This document shows positions 21,624 through 31,881 of a stretch of DNA of 64,000 nt, piece after piece. This DNA is from Saccharomyces paradoxus. Lineage: Eukaryota; Ascomycota; Saccharomycetes; Saccharomycetales; Saccharomycetaceae. Under the pieces are notes generated by a model. The model was not told the origin of the DNA, made no database searches, and was given only the letters and a program-made list of their open reading frames with translations. A program made the translations under genes and the position numbers. Every line of letters begins with the position of its first letter. Within the stretch, counting starts at the first letter, position 1. Where the stretch lies: the NCBI RefSeq assembly GCF_002079055.1, contig NC_047498.1, forward strand, positions 709,299 to 773,298, written 5' to 3'.

Positions 21624-24600
21624 ATGGATGTTGATGAACCAAATCCTACTGTAATATCAGATTCTGAAGCCGCTGATGAGGAAATTAGTGTCATATACAG
21701 ACCCGAATTCAATGAAGATTATTTTTGGGCGGAAGAAAATGTCCAAGGAACAAGCAGATCACAGAAAATTGTTAATGAGGGATTGAGCTTGGATTCTACC
21801 GCTGGAGAATCTTGTCCTCCTTCCGTAATAGCTGATACACAGGTTACCACAGGCCTTCGGTGGTCTTTGAGAAAGAGGAAAGCTATTCAAAAGATGCCAT
21901 ACAGTTTAGAACGGATAAAGCACAGGCAGTTACTAGAGGGCTATGATATAACTAGTTTTGATACCATTTCCAATCAGTTGATTTTACCAAATAACACTTC
22001 TACAGTGACTCACTCAAATAATATTTCGCTTACAAAGAGAACAGATAAACCCTTCGCTGATCAGGAAAGTGTTACAATCGACTCTATTGGATCCGAGAAT
22101 GATTCGATTGAATCTCAAAGGTATGATAGTGATGAAGAAATACCAAGGAAAAGGCATCGTAATTCTAAAGGTTCCGACGAGAATAAAATGTTTCAATCAG
22201 ACGATTCTATAGAAAACGAACAAGACTTTGCTAGTACAAATTTACAGGATGCTCAGGATGATGAAGTGATCTTTAGGGGAAGAGTATTGAATGTAAAAAC
22301 TGGTTATCGTGGGGTTTTGCCGAGAGTTGCTTGGGAGAAGTCGTTGCAAAAGCAGCAGTCTTCAAAAGTTACGAAAAGAAAGACTCGACTATTAAACCAT
22401 AAGGGGGTGGCCAGGCGAAAAATAAATAAGAGTACCCGTATTGAAGATGAAGAACAAAATTTATTGAGTGATCTTATTGCACCTGATGACGAACAGGATA
22501 TTGAAGAAGATGCTCCTCCAGATATATACTTAGGAAACCTTTCAGAGGATCGTAAGGCTAATGAAAGGGAATTGAAAGAATTACAGGAATATTACGAAAG
22601 CAAGTACAGTGAAGATGAAGAGTCGGCTAGAACGTCTGGTTTTAATCTCAATGGGGGATATCGCAACGAACCGGTATATGAACTAGAATATGACGGACCA
22701 GAGAGCTGCCTTCCTCATGTATCTTATAAGGACCAGCCTATTATTTATTTGAATTCACAGCACTCGGATAGCGGATTTAGTGAGCAATACGACATTTCTG
22801 GCGAAGATAATCGAAGTGTAATATCCCTAGACGCTGCTGAAGAGCATAATGATGGTATAATTGACAAAATGCTGGTTAAAGCTAAAAGAAATAAATCTAC
22901 TACTGATTTTAATGCTTTGAATGCTAAAAGGAAGAAAGTGAGAAGGTATAAGTACAAATACCACAATTCTTGCGCGCATCCAACCACAAGGGCTATCAAG
23001 GTTGGAAAACGGTCGGCGCATAAATCGCACTTGATAACTAATAGAAATCCAGTTTCAGTTATTCCTAAGGGGAATCATGTCATTGATGAATATCTTTTTG
23101 AGCCCTCAGACCCCCAATCCCTAGAACTCGATGAAAACTCTTCTATTAAATCACTGAAAAAGAAAAAGAAGAAGAAGAAAACCCCTGTATACCCAAGTTT
23201 GTCCACTGATCTTGAGTTGAGGCGAAAACCAGTTTTCAATACTGTTATCGAAATTCCCACGAACCGGTACGCTTTCACAAAGCCAAATGTGCGCAATAAG
23301 AACAACATTAATTATGGCATGGAAATTGAGGAAGAAGACATAAATCATGAACTTGGACCAATAATGGTCGTTCTTGACTCAATTTTACTAAAGAAACCTT
23401 TTGAGCCGCCTAATTTCGTCAAAATTCAGTTGCCTGGCAAGAGTTATTCGCTATCAAAATTGAATCCTGCAGATATAGCTGCATCACTACGGGATATATT
23501 TAGAGCAATCATCGACAGGGGGATCACTGATACCGAACTAGTTCACTTTAACGAAAGCCTGGTCACTTTTTTGGTGCATCTTGACATGCCCGAACTATTT
23601 GACTTAATAGGTGAATTTCATCGTGAATTTAGATCAAAAGTTAACAGTTTGAGGAAAAAAGCCAAACCAATTCACTTTTTTCAAATTGCGACATGCCAAT
23701 TAATGTTTTTAGAAATATCGAGATATAACAAAATCCCAGCCGCTGCAAAACTTGAAATGGATCTCAAACTTGTAGATCATATTGTCTCTTTTTTCAAACT
23801 ACTTTCTGTGTGTTATGATTCCGTCATGAAAAATTCTATGCAATACTTGTACACAAGTTACTATATTCTGTCTGCTGTGGTTGATATCATACACAAAAAG
23901 GAAGCATTGTGGGATTTATTTCAAAAGCATCCCTTTTTGCCTCAGATTTCGCTGTTGCTGGTCAACATATTTCCTACGAAACACTGCCGCTGGCAGGTTT
24001 TAAGATTAGATTCTGAGTTCCAGCCCCTGAATTCGGCGTTTCGGTTCATCAATTATTGCATTGAAACTTGTAATTGGAATGTTACGAATTCCTTGATTCT
24101 CTCTCTCGACCGCATATTCAAAAAGAGAAGATTCTCTGATTTCGAAGAAGAGGCTATTCTCTCGCAAAATAATAAGATCATTTTTCCTCCAACGAAGCAG
24201 CCTGCGTCTCGATTAATATTTAACAAATATTTGCATTTACTGACATTATGTGAATTATCTAGTTCCGATACACAACGTGTGATACCAATGGGTGAGATTT
24301 CTATGAATGATTCTTTGTCGGTTTTGAAGAACCGCCTCAACCTTCTAATTGTTCTAGCAACACACTTTGATCTGAACTTAGAGAAGCGCTTCCAAGAGCT
24401 AACACGACCATTATATAGTAAGGAATATTTAGACTTTCATGCACCGAATACAGTCAGGACGATAACAACATTGATTATGCAGGCGAGTCTTTCATTTCTG
24501 GAAATTAGTCGGGACAAAAATCACCCATTCAGTGGAAAATTCATAGCGTCATTATTCGGTAAATTGGTACTTCAGCAGCCTTCCATATCGGGAATAACAG

Positions 24601-25994
24601 AAAATTTTTTGAAGGAGTTCATACCTTTAGTCTCTAAAATGAAAAGAAAAAGTGTGAGTATGCTCAAATTACTGTACCCTTCACTAGTAACCATGTCTCA
24701 AGAAAGGGTGTTCGAGGCTTCTTCTGTTTTATTATTGGAGGTATATTTGAAGAGCCTAGATGTCCTGGGTCCAGCTTGGGTGCAAAATTATCTCCTTCAA
24801 TTTGTAAAGACCAAGGCTCAAGAAAATAAAAGCTGGATAGAATATTATTGTCGGGTCGGAAAGTTCCTCGTAGATGCTGATATATTTACTTGGTGGACCT
24901 TCTTTACTTATAACGGCTTAGATGCAGCATTAAGTTTTCAGCTTGCATTTTATTCCCTTATCATTGATTTCTGTGATGCAGATTCTTTTGAACTGCTGAG
25001 AAAACCACTTTATTCCATTGCGTCTGATTTGCTGCTCATTTCCAAAGATAACGCTTTCTATCAATTTCTTTCCAATCTCTTGAAGAGAGCACATATTATA
25101 GTGACAGATTTGAAACCTGTTTCCGATGAGAATGAACTTTTGAGATTAGTGTCTGTATTTTCTAAAGCATTGAAAAAAAATGCATACCAAGATATATTGT
25201 CTGATCTCCTATCTATGGCGAAAAAACATTACGATGAAGGTGACATCAGCAAAAATTTTTTAACGAGATACCTGAAGTTCCTTAACAAAAATTGTTTGAC
25301 TGAGTTAAGAAATAACCAACTTTTCATCAGTTTAAGAAGGGAGCTGGGTATATCAAGTGATGAGAACGAAAAATGTGGGTTTTGGGACTCCTTCAATGAG
25401 GCAGGTGATATGCTCTCAAAAGCAGCATTCGTCGAAACCGGTATTGTTCAAGCTTGTTGTACTGGGAATGAAATTGATGGATATCTTGAAAATTTGAGTA
25501 CTTTATTCACCTCTGCCATGTTGGAAAGCCCTTTTACATTTTTTTCTGACCTGGTTATTGCACACATATTTGAGAGCAGACCTCTTTTCGACATGAATAT
25601 CAAGAATTTTCTTCTGTGTCAATTCATCAACCTTTTCAATAAAGTTTTAAGAATGAGATTCGAACAGGTATCTCCTGATGAATTTGCTGAACTTTGCAAA
25701 GTATACAGAGCGTTATGTATTGAGTACGCTACAGATGATACTTTCAATAGGAATAGTGATTTAATCACTGTAAAAGATACATTTTTAGCATCTGTTTTGA
25801 GAATTGCAGACGGATTTTGGGAGTATGATAGGTTGTCGCAGCTAAGAATGCTTGATAGCGATATGAATATACCTAATCAGATTCCGCATTCTAATATCCA
25901 AAGGTCACTATCTGCGATTGTAATAAAGGTAATAGAAAGAAATATAGGAAAAATTGAGGCGTCTGAACCTTTCAAAATCTTCAAGAATACGTAA
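21624..25994 (+). CDS. MMS22: Replication-repair E3 adaptor Mms22
   Basis: Mms22 is the substrate adaptor of the Rtt101 (cullin)-Mms1-Mms22 ubiquitin ligase, which with Rtt107 supports recovery of damaged replication forks downstream of H3K56 acetylation. The 1456-residue frame (1454 in S. cerevisiae) has an acidic, Ser-rich, disordered N-terminal third of about 550 residues with basic patches, including an eight-Lys run at about residue 513. A long all-helical C-terminal part follows (from about 570), with conserved blocks such as ELGPIMVVLDSILLKKPFEP and HIVSFFKLLSVCYDSVMKNS. No enzyme motif is visible, as known for the family. The N-terminal part differs at about 15-20% of sites from S. 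cerevisiae, the C-terminal part less. Confidence 0.96.
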   Translation: MDVDEPNPTVISDSEAADEEISVIYRPEFNEDYFWAEENVQGTSRSQKIVNEGLSLDSTAGESCPPSVIADTQVTTGLRWSLRKRKAIQKMPYSLERIKHRQLLEGYDITSFDTISNQLILPNNTSTVTHSNNISLTKRTDKPFADQESVTIDSIGSENDSIESQRYDSDEEIPRKRHRNSKGSDENKMFQSDDSIENEQDFASTNLQDAQDDEVIFRGRVLNVKTGYRGVLPRVAWEKSLQKQQSSKVTKRKTRLLNHKGVARRKINKSTRIEDEEQNLLSDLIAPDDEQDIEEDAPPDIYLGNLSEDRKANERELKELQEYYESKYSEDEESARTSGFNLNGGYRNEPVYELEYDGPESCLPHVSYKDQPIIYLNSQHSDSGFSEQYDISGEDNRSVISLDAAEEHNDGIIDKMLVKAKRNKSTTDFNALNAKRKKVRRYKYKYHNSCAHPTTRAIKVGKRSAHKSHLITNRNPVSVIPKGNHVIDEYLFEPSDPQSLELDENSSIKSLKKKKKKKKTPVYPSLSTDLELRRKPVFNTVIEIPTNRYAFTKPNVRNKNNINYGMEIEEEDINHELGPIMVVLDSILLKKPFEPPNFVKIQLPGKSYSLSKLNPADIAASLRDIFRAIIDRGITDTELVHFNESLVTFLVHLDMPELFDLIGEFHREFRSKVNSLRKKAKPIHFFQIATCQLMFLEISRYNKIPAAAKLEMDLKLVDHIVSFFKLLSVCYDSVMKNSMQYLYTSYYILSAVVDIIHKKEALWDLFQKHPFLPQISLLLVNIFPTKHCRWQVLRLDSEFQPLNSAFRFINYCIETCNWNVTNSLILSLDRIFKKRRFSDFEEEAILSQNNKIIFPPTKQPASRLIFNKYLHLLTLCELSSSDTQRVIPMGEISMNDSLSVLKNRLNLLIVLATHFDLNLEKRFQELTRPLYSKEYLDFHAPNTVRTITTLIMQASLSFLEISRDKNHPFSGKFIASLFGKLVLQQPSISGITENFLKEFIPLVSKMKRKSVSMLKLLYPSLVTMSQERVFEASSVLLLEVYLKSLDVLGPAWVQNYLLQFVKTKAQENKSWIEYYCRVGKFLVDADIFTWWTFFTYNGLDAALSFQLAFYSLIIDFCDADSFELLRKPLYSIASDLLLISKDNAFYQFLSNLLKRAHIIVTDLKPVSDENELLRLVSVFSKALKKNAYQDILSDLLSMAKKHYDEGDISKNFLTRYLKFLNKNCLTELRNNQLFISLRRELGISSDENEKCGFWDSFNEAGDMLSKAAFVETGIVQACCTGNEIDGYLENLSTLFTSAMLESPFTFFSDLVIAHIFESRPLFDMNIKNFLLCQFINLFNKVLRMRFEQVSPDEFAELCKVYRALCIEYATDDTFNRNSDLITVKDTFLASVLRIADGFWEYDRLSQLRMLDSDMNIPNQIPHSNIQRSLSAIVIKVIERNIGKIEASEPFKIFKNT

Positions 25995-26257
25995 ATTATA
26001 CACACATGTAATATAAGCATATTAAAAATTTTCCTTAATTTATATCGAATTGGAGTTAAGATCTATCAGTATCAATGATAAAGTTATGTGTTCTCTTGGC
26101 AAAATATATCTTGAAAAAGTATATGTCTTTGTTTACGTTTTCCTTAACCTTGCTTTAGTTACTTTAACGCTTGTTGGTTTTTTTTCCTTCCCGGTTGATT
26201 AATAATACTTCTAATAATACAATCTTGTTAAGTTCTGTAGCGACAAAACCAAAGTCA
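25995..26257. other. Convergent MMS22 / SFH1 3' spacer
   Basis: AT-rich spacer of 263 bases between two stops. It includes a T-rich stretch with GTTTACGTTTT at about 26131-26141, ten of eleven matches to the yeast ARS core. That is common by chance in such DNA, so I do not call an origin. Confidence 0.3.
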
Positions 26258-27541
26258 CTACATTCTCATTGTGGTCTCTAAGTCATCTAATCTTCTCCTG
26301 CCTCTTCTGGATAATCTATCGGTTTCTCTCTTCAATCTTCTCAGGTTTCTCTCTTTTTCAATTTCTCTCTTTTGTATTTCTTCTTTTGTCAGTATTTCTA
26401 CCCTTGGACACCAGTTAGAGCCCAGTTCATCGATATCCAATCTTATACCAGATAAGTATCCAAATGCGGCATCGTTTGGGACATGGTCCTGAATCAGATG
26501 ACCATCAACCCAGTCCTTCTTTATCTTCAAGATAGTTTCATGAAGCGATTGAGATATTAAAGGGATGAACTCCCTTGTTAGGCCAAGGTCTTGTACAATG
26601 GATGTGGCAAATCTTTCTGGAGTAAGAGATTTGTCGTTCAAGTTCCATTGAAAATTATCTTCAAAAAATCTGTCTTGTAAGTTGCAGGTTAGGTTGATTA
26701 TTACGTGTAAATCAGACATTATCTCAGTAGCTGCAATATTTTCGAGGTCTTTTAACTGCTCTTTAATTACATTCGCAATTTGAGTTTGCAAGGTACCGGA
26801 AGTCATATCGAGATCTTTGCAGTATATCGAGGCAAATTCTTCCGGGGATATGGAGTCGTCATTGTAGTTCCAAAGAAACTGGTCTTTTATGGTGTGACCC
26901 ATATGTTCTATATCCAAAGTAATTGGTATCATGATTGCTTCTCCAGAATTTGCATTCACCTTTGTTTCCTGGTCAGTGTTCAGTCTGTATGGAGATACCA
27001 CTTTTCCGTTAATGAAAGTATCTCTTATTTTAGGGTATCTCAATATATTGAAGGGATTATGATGCTGGTCTTGCAGATCTGGAAGAACGGCGTTTCCAAT
27101 ATCCTGTGCTTGTGTTTTGTTGTTATTCGGGCCATTGCCCGCATTGTTATTGCTATTCAGACCAGATAGCGATTCCACAACCATGTTTGAACCGACATCG
27201 TATTTGTTGTTAGAAATAATATTATCAACGCTGTTCATATTCTCTAGGACATTGTATTCCGAACCGTCCATGGTAACACCGTTTGTAAGTGCCGGAGTAT
27301 TTTCGTGAGATACTGCATTATCTTTGTAGTGTGTTTCACTATTGTTAAAATTAGTGCCATTCATATTGAATTCATCAAAGAGATCGTTGTCATATTCCGC
27401 ATAGTTAACCACTTTAGCCCTTTTATGCTGCCTTGTTTGTTGGGCCATTGTAAAAATGGGAATACCATCATCCTCGTTTGTCAATCTGTTGTGGAAGTTG
27501 GAGACATAAGCCTGTGGAATGAGCTGGTTTTGAAGCGTCAT
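26258..27541 (-). CDS. SFH1: RSC chromatin remodeller subunit Sfh1 (Snf5/INI1 family)
   Basis: Sfh1 is an essential structural subunit of the RSC nucleosome remodelling complex that contacts the nucleosome acidic patch. The 427-residue frame (426 in S. cerevisiae) has an Asn/Asp-rich N-terminal half. The two tandem SNF5 repeats follow: [20 protein letters not shown] (about 200-280) and [20 protein letters not shown] (about 280-350), each continuing into a W-x-N/L-N-D...P-E-x-F-A pattern. The C-terminal basic Arg-rich segment ends [10 protein letters not shown]. The repeats are almost unchanged from S. cerevisiae. Start at 27541 ([10 protein letters not shown]) aligns with the known N-terminus. 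An antisense frame corresponding to the dubious YLR322W overlaps it and is not called. Confidence 0.97.
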   Translation of the reverse strand: MTLQNQLIPQAYVSNFHNRLTNEDDGIPIFTMAQQTRQHKRAKVVNYAEYDNDLFDEFNMNGTNFNNSETHYKDNAVSHENTPALTNGVTMDGSEYNVLENMNSVDNIISNNKYDVGSNMVVESLSGLNSNNNAGNGPNNNKTQAQDIGNAVLPDLQDQHHNPFNILRYPKIRDTFINGKVVSPYRLNTDQETKVNANSGEAIMIPITLDIEHMGHTIKDQFLWNYNDDSISPEEFASIYCKDLDMTSGTLQTQIANVIKEQLKDLENIAATEIMSDLHVIINLTCNLQDRFFEDNFQWNLNDKSLTPERFATSIVQDLGLTREFIPLISQSLHETILKIKKDWVDGHLIQDHVPNDAAFGYLSGIRLDIDELGSNWCPRVEILTKEEIQKREIEKERNLRRLKRETDRLSRRGRRRLDDLETTMRM

Positions 27542-27884
27542 TGTATGCTGCTGTGAGCCTTTTCTTCTTTCTTTTTCAATGTACTTTATGACAGTCTATT
27601 CATTAACCTCTGTTTGTCGTACTTTCTTTTAATGTTTTTTTTTTGTCAAAGTAGTCGCGGCGATTCAAAATGAGCAGATCATTACCTGGTGGACAAAGGA
27701 CACAGGGTATCTTCTATGTATATAATTTACGTAATTTTTTATGTGAAACAGTCCTTCAAAGTCGCTACAGTGCATGGTTAATCTGTGAATCATGTGGTCT
27801 GAGATTGCTTACATTTACTTCAAGCGCGTTTTTTTTAGGGCAATGTTCGAGAAAACACCTAGAGTGACTAAGTAGCATTTTACA
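27542..27884. promoter_or_regulatory. SFH1 promoter / CWC24 3' region
   Basis: Gap of 343 bases upstream of SFH1 (minus strand) and downstream of CWC24. It holds a T10 tract near 27632-27645. A 65-codon plus-strand frame (27670-27867) has no recognisable features and is probably chance. Confidence 0.4.
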
Positions 27885-28664
27885 TCAACATTTCCTTTTG
27901 TTTAGTATTTTCTGTAAATCGGATGCTACCTTTGCACTACCGTGGGTTTCCTTGTGGCATATAAAGCATTTGGTACCTTTCTTCATATCCTTGGCAAAAC
28001 AGGATCCGCAAAAATAATGGCCACAGTTTGTAACCACTGGTGACTTGTAATCTTCCTTACAAAGAGTGCACTTAAACGGTATCTTCTCTAAGTCTAGAGT
28101 AACTGTTTTAGAGTCCTCTTTCTCTACATCCCATTCCTGATTCATCTTCCAGCCAGTCTTGAAATCATCCCTCGAGTGTAAGAACTTGCAGCTGTCTCCG
28201 TAACCACAATAACCTGTCTGTTTGAAATCTTTGCAAACATCCGGCTGGAAGTCCATAAGCACCGTGGTACGGATATTTGTTGGCTGGTTGATCTGCTTGG
28301 CGAGCCGTGTACTTTTACCGCTCATGTTCAATACTGGTTCATCGCCATCGCTGGGTCGCCTCTCCTTCACTTTCTCGGTCAGCTCTTTTCTCTCAGAGTT
28401 TAGAAGATCTTCTTTAGTGCTGTCGTCGTTGACAGTTAGAGTGTAATTGTCTAGATCCTCATCCTTTCTCTGTAGTTCACGCTCATTCGCAGGTGGAGGT
28501 TGGAATTTCTTGCCATTTCCACTCTTCGTTAAGCCCACGATATCACCGGAACCCTTTTCTTCATCGCTAGCGACAGGTTTCTCTTCGCTAAAATTGATTC
28601 TCTGCCTCTTTTTTTGGCTCTTTTCATCAGAGGAGCTTTTGTTCACTAATCTCTTCCTGAACAT
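27885..28664 (-). CDS. CWC24: Spliceosome factor Cwc24 (CCCH zinc finger + RING)
   Basis: Cwc24 joins the activated spliceosome near the 5' splice site before step 1. With the start at 28664 (MFRKRLVNKS) the protein has 259 residues, the same as S. cerevisiae; one extra Met lies directly upstream. A Lys/Glu-rich disordered N-terminus (1-~130) is followed by a CCCH zinc finger (C144, C153, C159, H163, in CKDFKQTGYCGYGDSCKFLH). A C3HC4 RING follows: C199, C202, C214, H216, C219, C222, C233, C236. The human homologue is RNF113A. Both finger domains are almost identical to S. cerevisiae, while the N-terminus is much more diverged. Divergent from PEX30. Confidence 0.96.
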   Translation of the reverse strand: MFRKRLVNKSSSDEKSQKKRQRINFSEEKPVASDEEKGSGDIVGLTKSGNGKKFQPPPANERELQRKDEDLDNYTLTVNDDSTKEDLLNSERKELTEKVKERRPSDGDEPVLNMSGKSTRLAKQINQPTNIRTTVLMDFQPDVCKDFKQTGYCGYGDSCKFLHSRDDFKTGWKMNQEWDVEKEDSKTVTLDLEKIPFKCTLCKEDYKSPVVTNCGHYFCGSCFAKDMKKGTKCFICHKETHGSAKVASDLQKILNKRKC

Positions 28665-28926
28665 CAATAGCTGGAGCTCTTTTCAAGTGATGGAACCGTC
28701 GATGGCTTTAGCATGAGTCCAGTTTAGGTAGAGATGCCCGTGGCTTTTTCTTATTAATCTCCGGTGGCACGGAAAGAAGCGGGAACAGGACTAAAGGGTT
28801 TTTGATCAGCTTCACAAAATATAAATTTGTATACGTTTGTTAATGAAGAAGAGTGGTCATGCAAGGTTACAGTTTAGAATTCGAATTGTCTAGTTGATTC
28901 CCTCTAGTGTGAAGACTGACTTCTCA

Positions 28927-30498
28927 ATGAGTGATAACACAGCTAACGTTTATGAAACCAGGGCCAAGTTTGCAGAGACACTGCAACCGAGGATTGGTGG
29001 TAATACTACAAAAGTGATACGAGCTGCTTTGGAAAAGAACGAAGCCGAAGGAGGGGTGTCTAAGGATAATGATGAGGGATCGATAGAGAAGGTTAACGTG
29101 GCTACTTCACCGCTTCTGACATCAACACCGCCCACAATCTCTAAGGCGCTGGTGAAGTTGTACCCTTATTTAATTCTCATTGACGAATTACTGAACGTTA
29201 TAACATGGACAGGAAAAAATATTTGGAGCAGTGTTCTGATGCTGTGTCTCTTCATTACTACCGTTGAATATTTCGAAACGCTGGTGAAGTACTTTGGGCA
29301 CCTTGCCATCATTGCTATTCTCTGGGGTTATTCCCTATTGGACGATCATATTGAGGGCACGTTGAGCTCCTCGCCGACATTAGAGGATATTGCTCTGTTA
29401 ATGAATAGAGTATCCTTGAAGTCAGATATCTTGCTCTCCCCTATGGTTAATCTTGGAACTCAAGATATTCAAAGACTTCTATATACTACGGTCATATTAT
29501 CTCCAATTTACGTGATGATAACTTGGCTCCTTCTACCACCGAGAAGCCTAATGCTGATGGTGGGTATATTCCTTTTGACGTATCACTCACCTTGGTCTAA
29601 AGTAGCAAGAAGGCTTCTATGGAAGTTTAAGATTGTCAGGCTGCTTGTTTTCTATGTTACTGGTTTAGACCTTGGTGGAATAAATAAGGACCAAGGCATT
29701 TTCGCTACAGTGCAAAAGCAAGTGAAGAAGTTAGCATCAACGGAAAACAGCAATGGTATGTTATCCGATTCCAAGCCTATCCGTTTCACTTACGTTTTGT
29801 ACGAGAACCAGCGTCGTTGGTTAGGCATCGGATGGAAGCCTAGTATGTTGAGTTATGAGAGGACTCCGTGGACCGATGAATTTCTGAATGAGGCTCCCTC
29901 TCCTGAAAACTTCCATTTACCTGAAGAGACTAATTCTATGGTTTGGAGATGGGTCGATAAGACATGGAGACTAGACATGACTAATGATGGCGCTATTCAA
30001 GTACCCAATTCAAAGGCAAGAACCTCGGCAGACCCCTCACCTGACGAAGGATTCATATATTATGACAACACCTGGAAGAAACCAAGTAAAGAGGACTCTT
30101 TTTCTAAATACACAAGGAGGAGGAGATGGGTGAGAACTGCAGAATTGGTCAAAACTTCTGACTTTGATGAAAGTGTAAAAAATTCGAATAGAAATTCTGA
30201 AATTGAACAAAATGCCGAAGAAAACAGCACGAATAGCTTAACTGCTGAGCAAGAGCTTGAAAATAGCAAGCAAGAAAAGGATCATGCGAGAAAAGTAGGG
30301 GAGCCTACAACAGAAGAGACAAAAGAATTTGCAGAAGCATCAAACATCAATGAAGGCGAGTTTGAAAGAATCTCCTCAACCGATGAAGAAATTTTGAAAT
30401 CAAGGGCAAGGGACCGGCTGGCGAAGGTATTAGATGACAGCGAAGAGAAAGAGCAATCAAATTCAACCATTGGTCGCGATAGCAAGAAGGCTGTATAA
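28927..30498 (+). CDS. PEX30: ER membrane-shaping peroxin Pex30
   Basis: Pex30 is a reticulon-like ER protein that marks sites of peroxisome and lipid-droplet formation. The start at 28927 (MSDNTANVYE) gives 523 residues, equal to S. cerevisiae; the 11 codons upstream are unlikely to be used. Hydrophobic hairpins at about 85-135 (SSVLMLCLFITTVEYFETLV, HLAIIAILWGYSLL) and 190-230 (LYTTVILSPIYVMITWLLLP) form the reticulon homology region. A dysferlin (DysF) domain follows at about 275-390, with WKPSMLSYERTPWTDEF and FIYYDNTWKKP as its paired motifs. The Glu/Ser-rich tail has likely phosphosites. The 5' region is shared with CWC24 over 262 bases. Confidence 0.96.
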   Translation: MSDNTANVYETRAKFAETLQPRIGGNTTKVIRAALEKNEAEGGVSKDNDEGSIEKVNVATSPLLTSTPPTISKALVKLYPYLILIDELLNVITWTGKNIWSSVLMLCLFITTVEYFETLVKYFGHLAIIAILWGYSLLDDHIEGTLSSSPTLEDIALLMNRVSLKSDILLSPMVNLGTQDIQRLLYTTVILSPIYVMITWLLLPPRSLMLMVGIFLLTYHSPWSKVARRLLWKFKIVRLLVFYVTGLDLGGINKDQGIFATVQKQVKKLASTENSNGMLSDSKPIRFTYVLYENQRRWLGIGWKPSMLSYERTPWTDEFLNEAPSPENFHLPEETNSMVWRWVDKTWRLDMTNDGAIQVPNSKARTSADPSPDEGFIYYDNTWKKPSKEDSFSKYTRRRRWVRTAELVKTSDFDESVKNSNRNSEIEQNAEENSTNSLTAEQELENSKQEKDHARKVGEPTTEETKEFAEASNINEGEFERISSTDEEILKSRARDRLAKVLDDSEEKEQSNSTIGRDSKKAV

Positions 30499-30850
30499 GG
30501 CTCGCCCGCGTTGTTACTTTCACATGATATATTTTCTAATTTACTTTATAACATAAGTAGTAATGTCCTATTAAGATAAACTTAGAAAAGGATGTGTAAA
30601 TTTTCTTCTTCAATGAATAGTAATCCAATTTTTTTATTAACTATACAACGTTATGACTTTAAAAATTAAAAAAATATGTTTATGAATAGTAAGAAAAACA
30701 AAAACCGAAACAAAAAAGTTATGAAATCTCCTTCTACTTCCTGTATAATGAACACAAATGAATATTATTCTTTATGCGGATGAAAAAGTATTCTTAGTTT
30801 TTTTGTTCCAGTTTCGTTAATGATAGCACTCTGATCATTCCTTATTTTTC
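30499..30850. other. Convergent PEX30 / RPL38 3' spacer
   Basis: Very AT-rich (long A and T runs at 30625-30720), as expected for two convergent terminators. No RNA gene or frame is visible. Confidence 0.4.
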
Positions 30851-31087
30851 TTATAATTTGTTAACCTTCAAAGTTGGTGGCAAAGATTGGATCAATTTCT
30901 TAGCCTTACCAGCGTCGTTGATAACCAAAGTGTACAAAGAAGAAGAACCTCTAACCTTGAACTTGGTTTGTCTGAATGGCTTACCGGCCTTGTTCAATTT
31001 CTTGTTAATCTTAACAGTGGCGGTCTTAACGTCAGCTCTTCTGGTCAATTCCAAAAATTGTTTGATGTCGGTGATTTCTCTAGCCAT
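30851..31087 (-). CDS. RPL38: 60S ribosomal protein L38 (eL38)
   Basis: A 78-residue ribosomal protein of the large cytoplasmic subunit, starting MAREITDIKQFLELTRRAD and ending LPPTLKVNKL. It is identical or nearly identical to S. cerevisiae L38. Codon use is strongly biased to the favoured set (AAG, TTG, GCC, GTC), unlike the neighbouring genes, which marks very high expression. It has no intron. Two Rap1-type sites lie 266-294 bases upstream of the ATG. Short frames on the plus strand over the same bases are shadows. Confidence 0.99.
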   Translation of the reverse strand: MAREITDIKQFLELTRRADVKTATVKINKKLNKAGKPFRQTKFKVRGSSSLYTLVINDAGKAKKLIQSLPPTLKVNKL

Positions 31088-31352
31088 TTTTCCTTGATAT
31101 TTTGTCGTACTATATTCGACCTAAAATGAAAAGCTAATAGACGAAATATGTCTATCTCGAAACTAAAAAATTTAATACTTTAGATTGAAGATTCAACCTT
31201 GTGCAAAGCGTGCAGCAGCAATTTCGATTCTACATGCTATAGGAGCTTGGAAAACTCTAGATAATTTTCCACTCAAATGAACGATGCTCCGTCTATTTTT
31301 TTCAGCAAGCACACGGACGAGTTCTCGTTTTCGCAAAAAAAGATTTTATGAC

Positions 31353-31381
31353 TGTGTGGGTGTATTAAAATGCACGGATGT
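31353..31381 (-). promoter_or_regulatory. Tandem Rap1 (RPG/HOMOL1) sites of RPL38
   Basis: On the minus strand, reading toward RPL38, ACATCCGTGCATTTT lies at 31381-31367 and ACACCCACACA at 31363-31353. Both fit the Rap1 consensus, and paired sites 15-30 bases apart in this orientation are the usual ribosomal protein gene arrangement that recruits Fhl1/Ifh1. Confidence 0.85.
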
Positions 31382-31881
31382 ATCTTCATTAGACGAAACT
31401 TCTGTCTTGGAATAATATTGAAGAAAAAATAAATGAATATTAGCACGCGAATATATGAGATGCCCTGTTTATTATAGTAACAGACGGTATTTGACATCAT
31501 GTCTGGAAAGGAAGTTTACTAGCAAGATCGTGGTGTTTTCGAATACTATCTACGTGTTGCAATTTTACAAAGTAGTTATGGTATGTGCATGTGATAAAGT
31601 CTCTTTTTCTTTTTGTTTATTGTTATTTGTTTCTATTTTTTTTTTTTAATCGCGCTAATACTTGAAAGAATGCGTAAAACCCGGAAATGGGACGTGATTA
31701 TGGGATCATAGCATGACTGCGAGCTAGAGAGCCTCTGAAGACTTTGCTTTTTATTCAGCTCTCTAGTCATATATTTGGTTTCACAGACGTTGTAGTCTAC
31801 CTGAGACAATAACACTTGAAAAGAAATCTTGGTGCTACTGGGAGCAATATCATCGGGTAAAGAAGGGGGAAATCATATCAA
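31382..31881. other. Spacer between RPL38 promoter and YLR326W
   Basis: About 500 bases with T-rich tracts (T9 near 31638) and a few short frames. Beyond the RPL38 Rap1 sites to its left I see no motif I can name. It must contain the YLR326W promoter. Confidence 0.35.

Noticed and set aside
26125-26145. Possible ARS core GTTTACGTTTT in the MMS22/SFH1 spacer
   Set aside because: One mismatch to the 11-base core; such matches are frequent in AT-rich yeast DNA and I could not verify a supporting B element.
26271-27556. Plus-strand frames over SFH1 (YLR322W position)
   Set aside because: Shadows of SFH1; the S. cerevisiae counterpart is classed as dubious.
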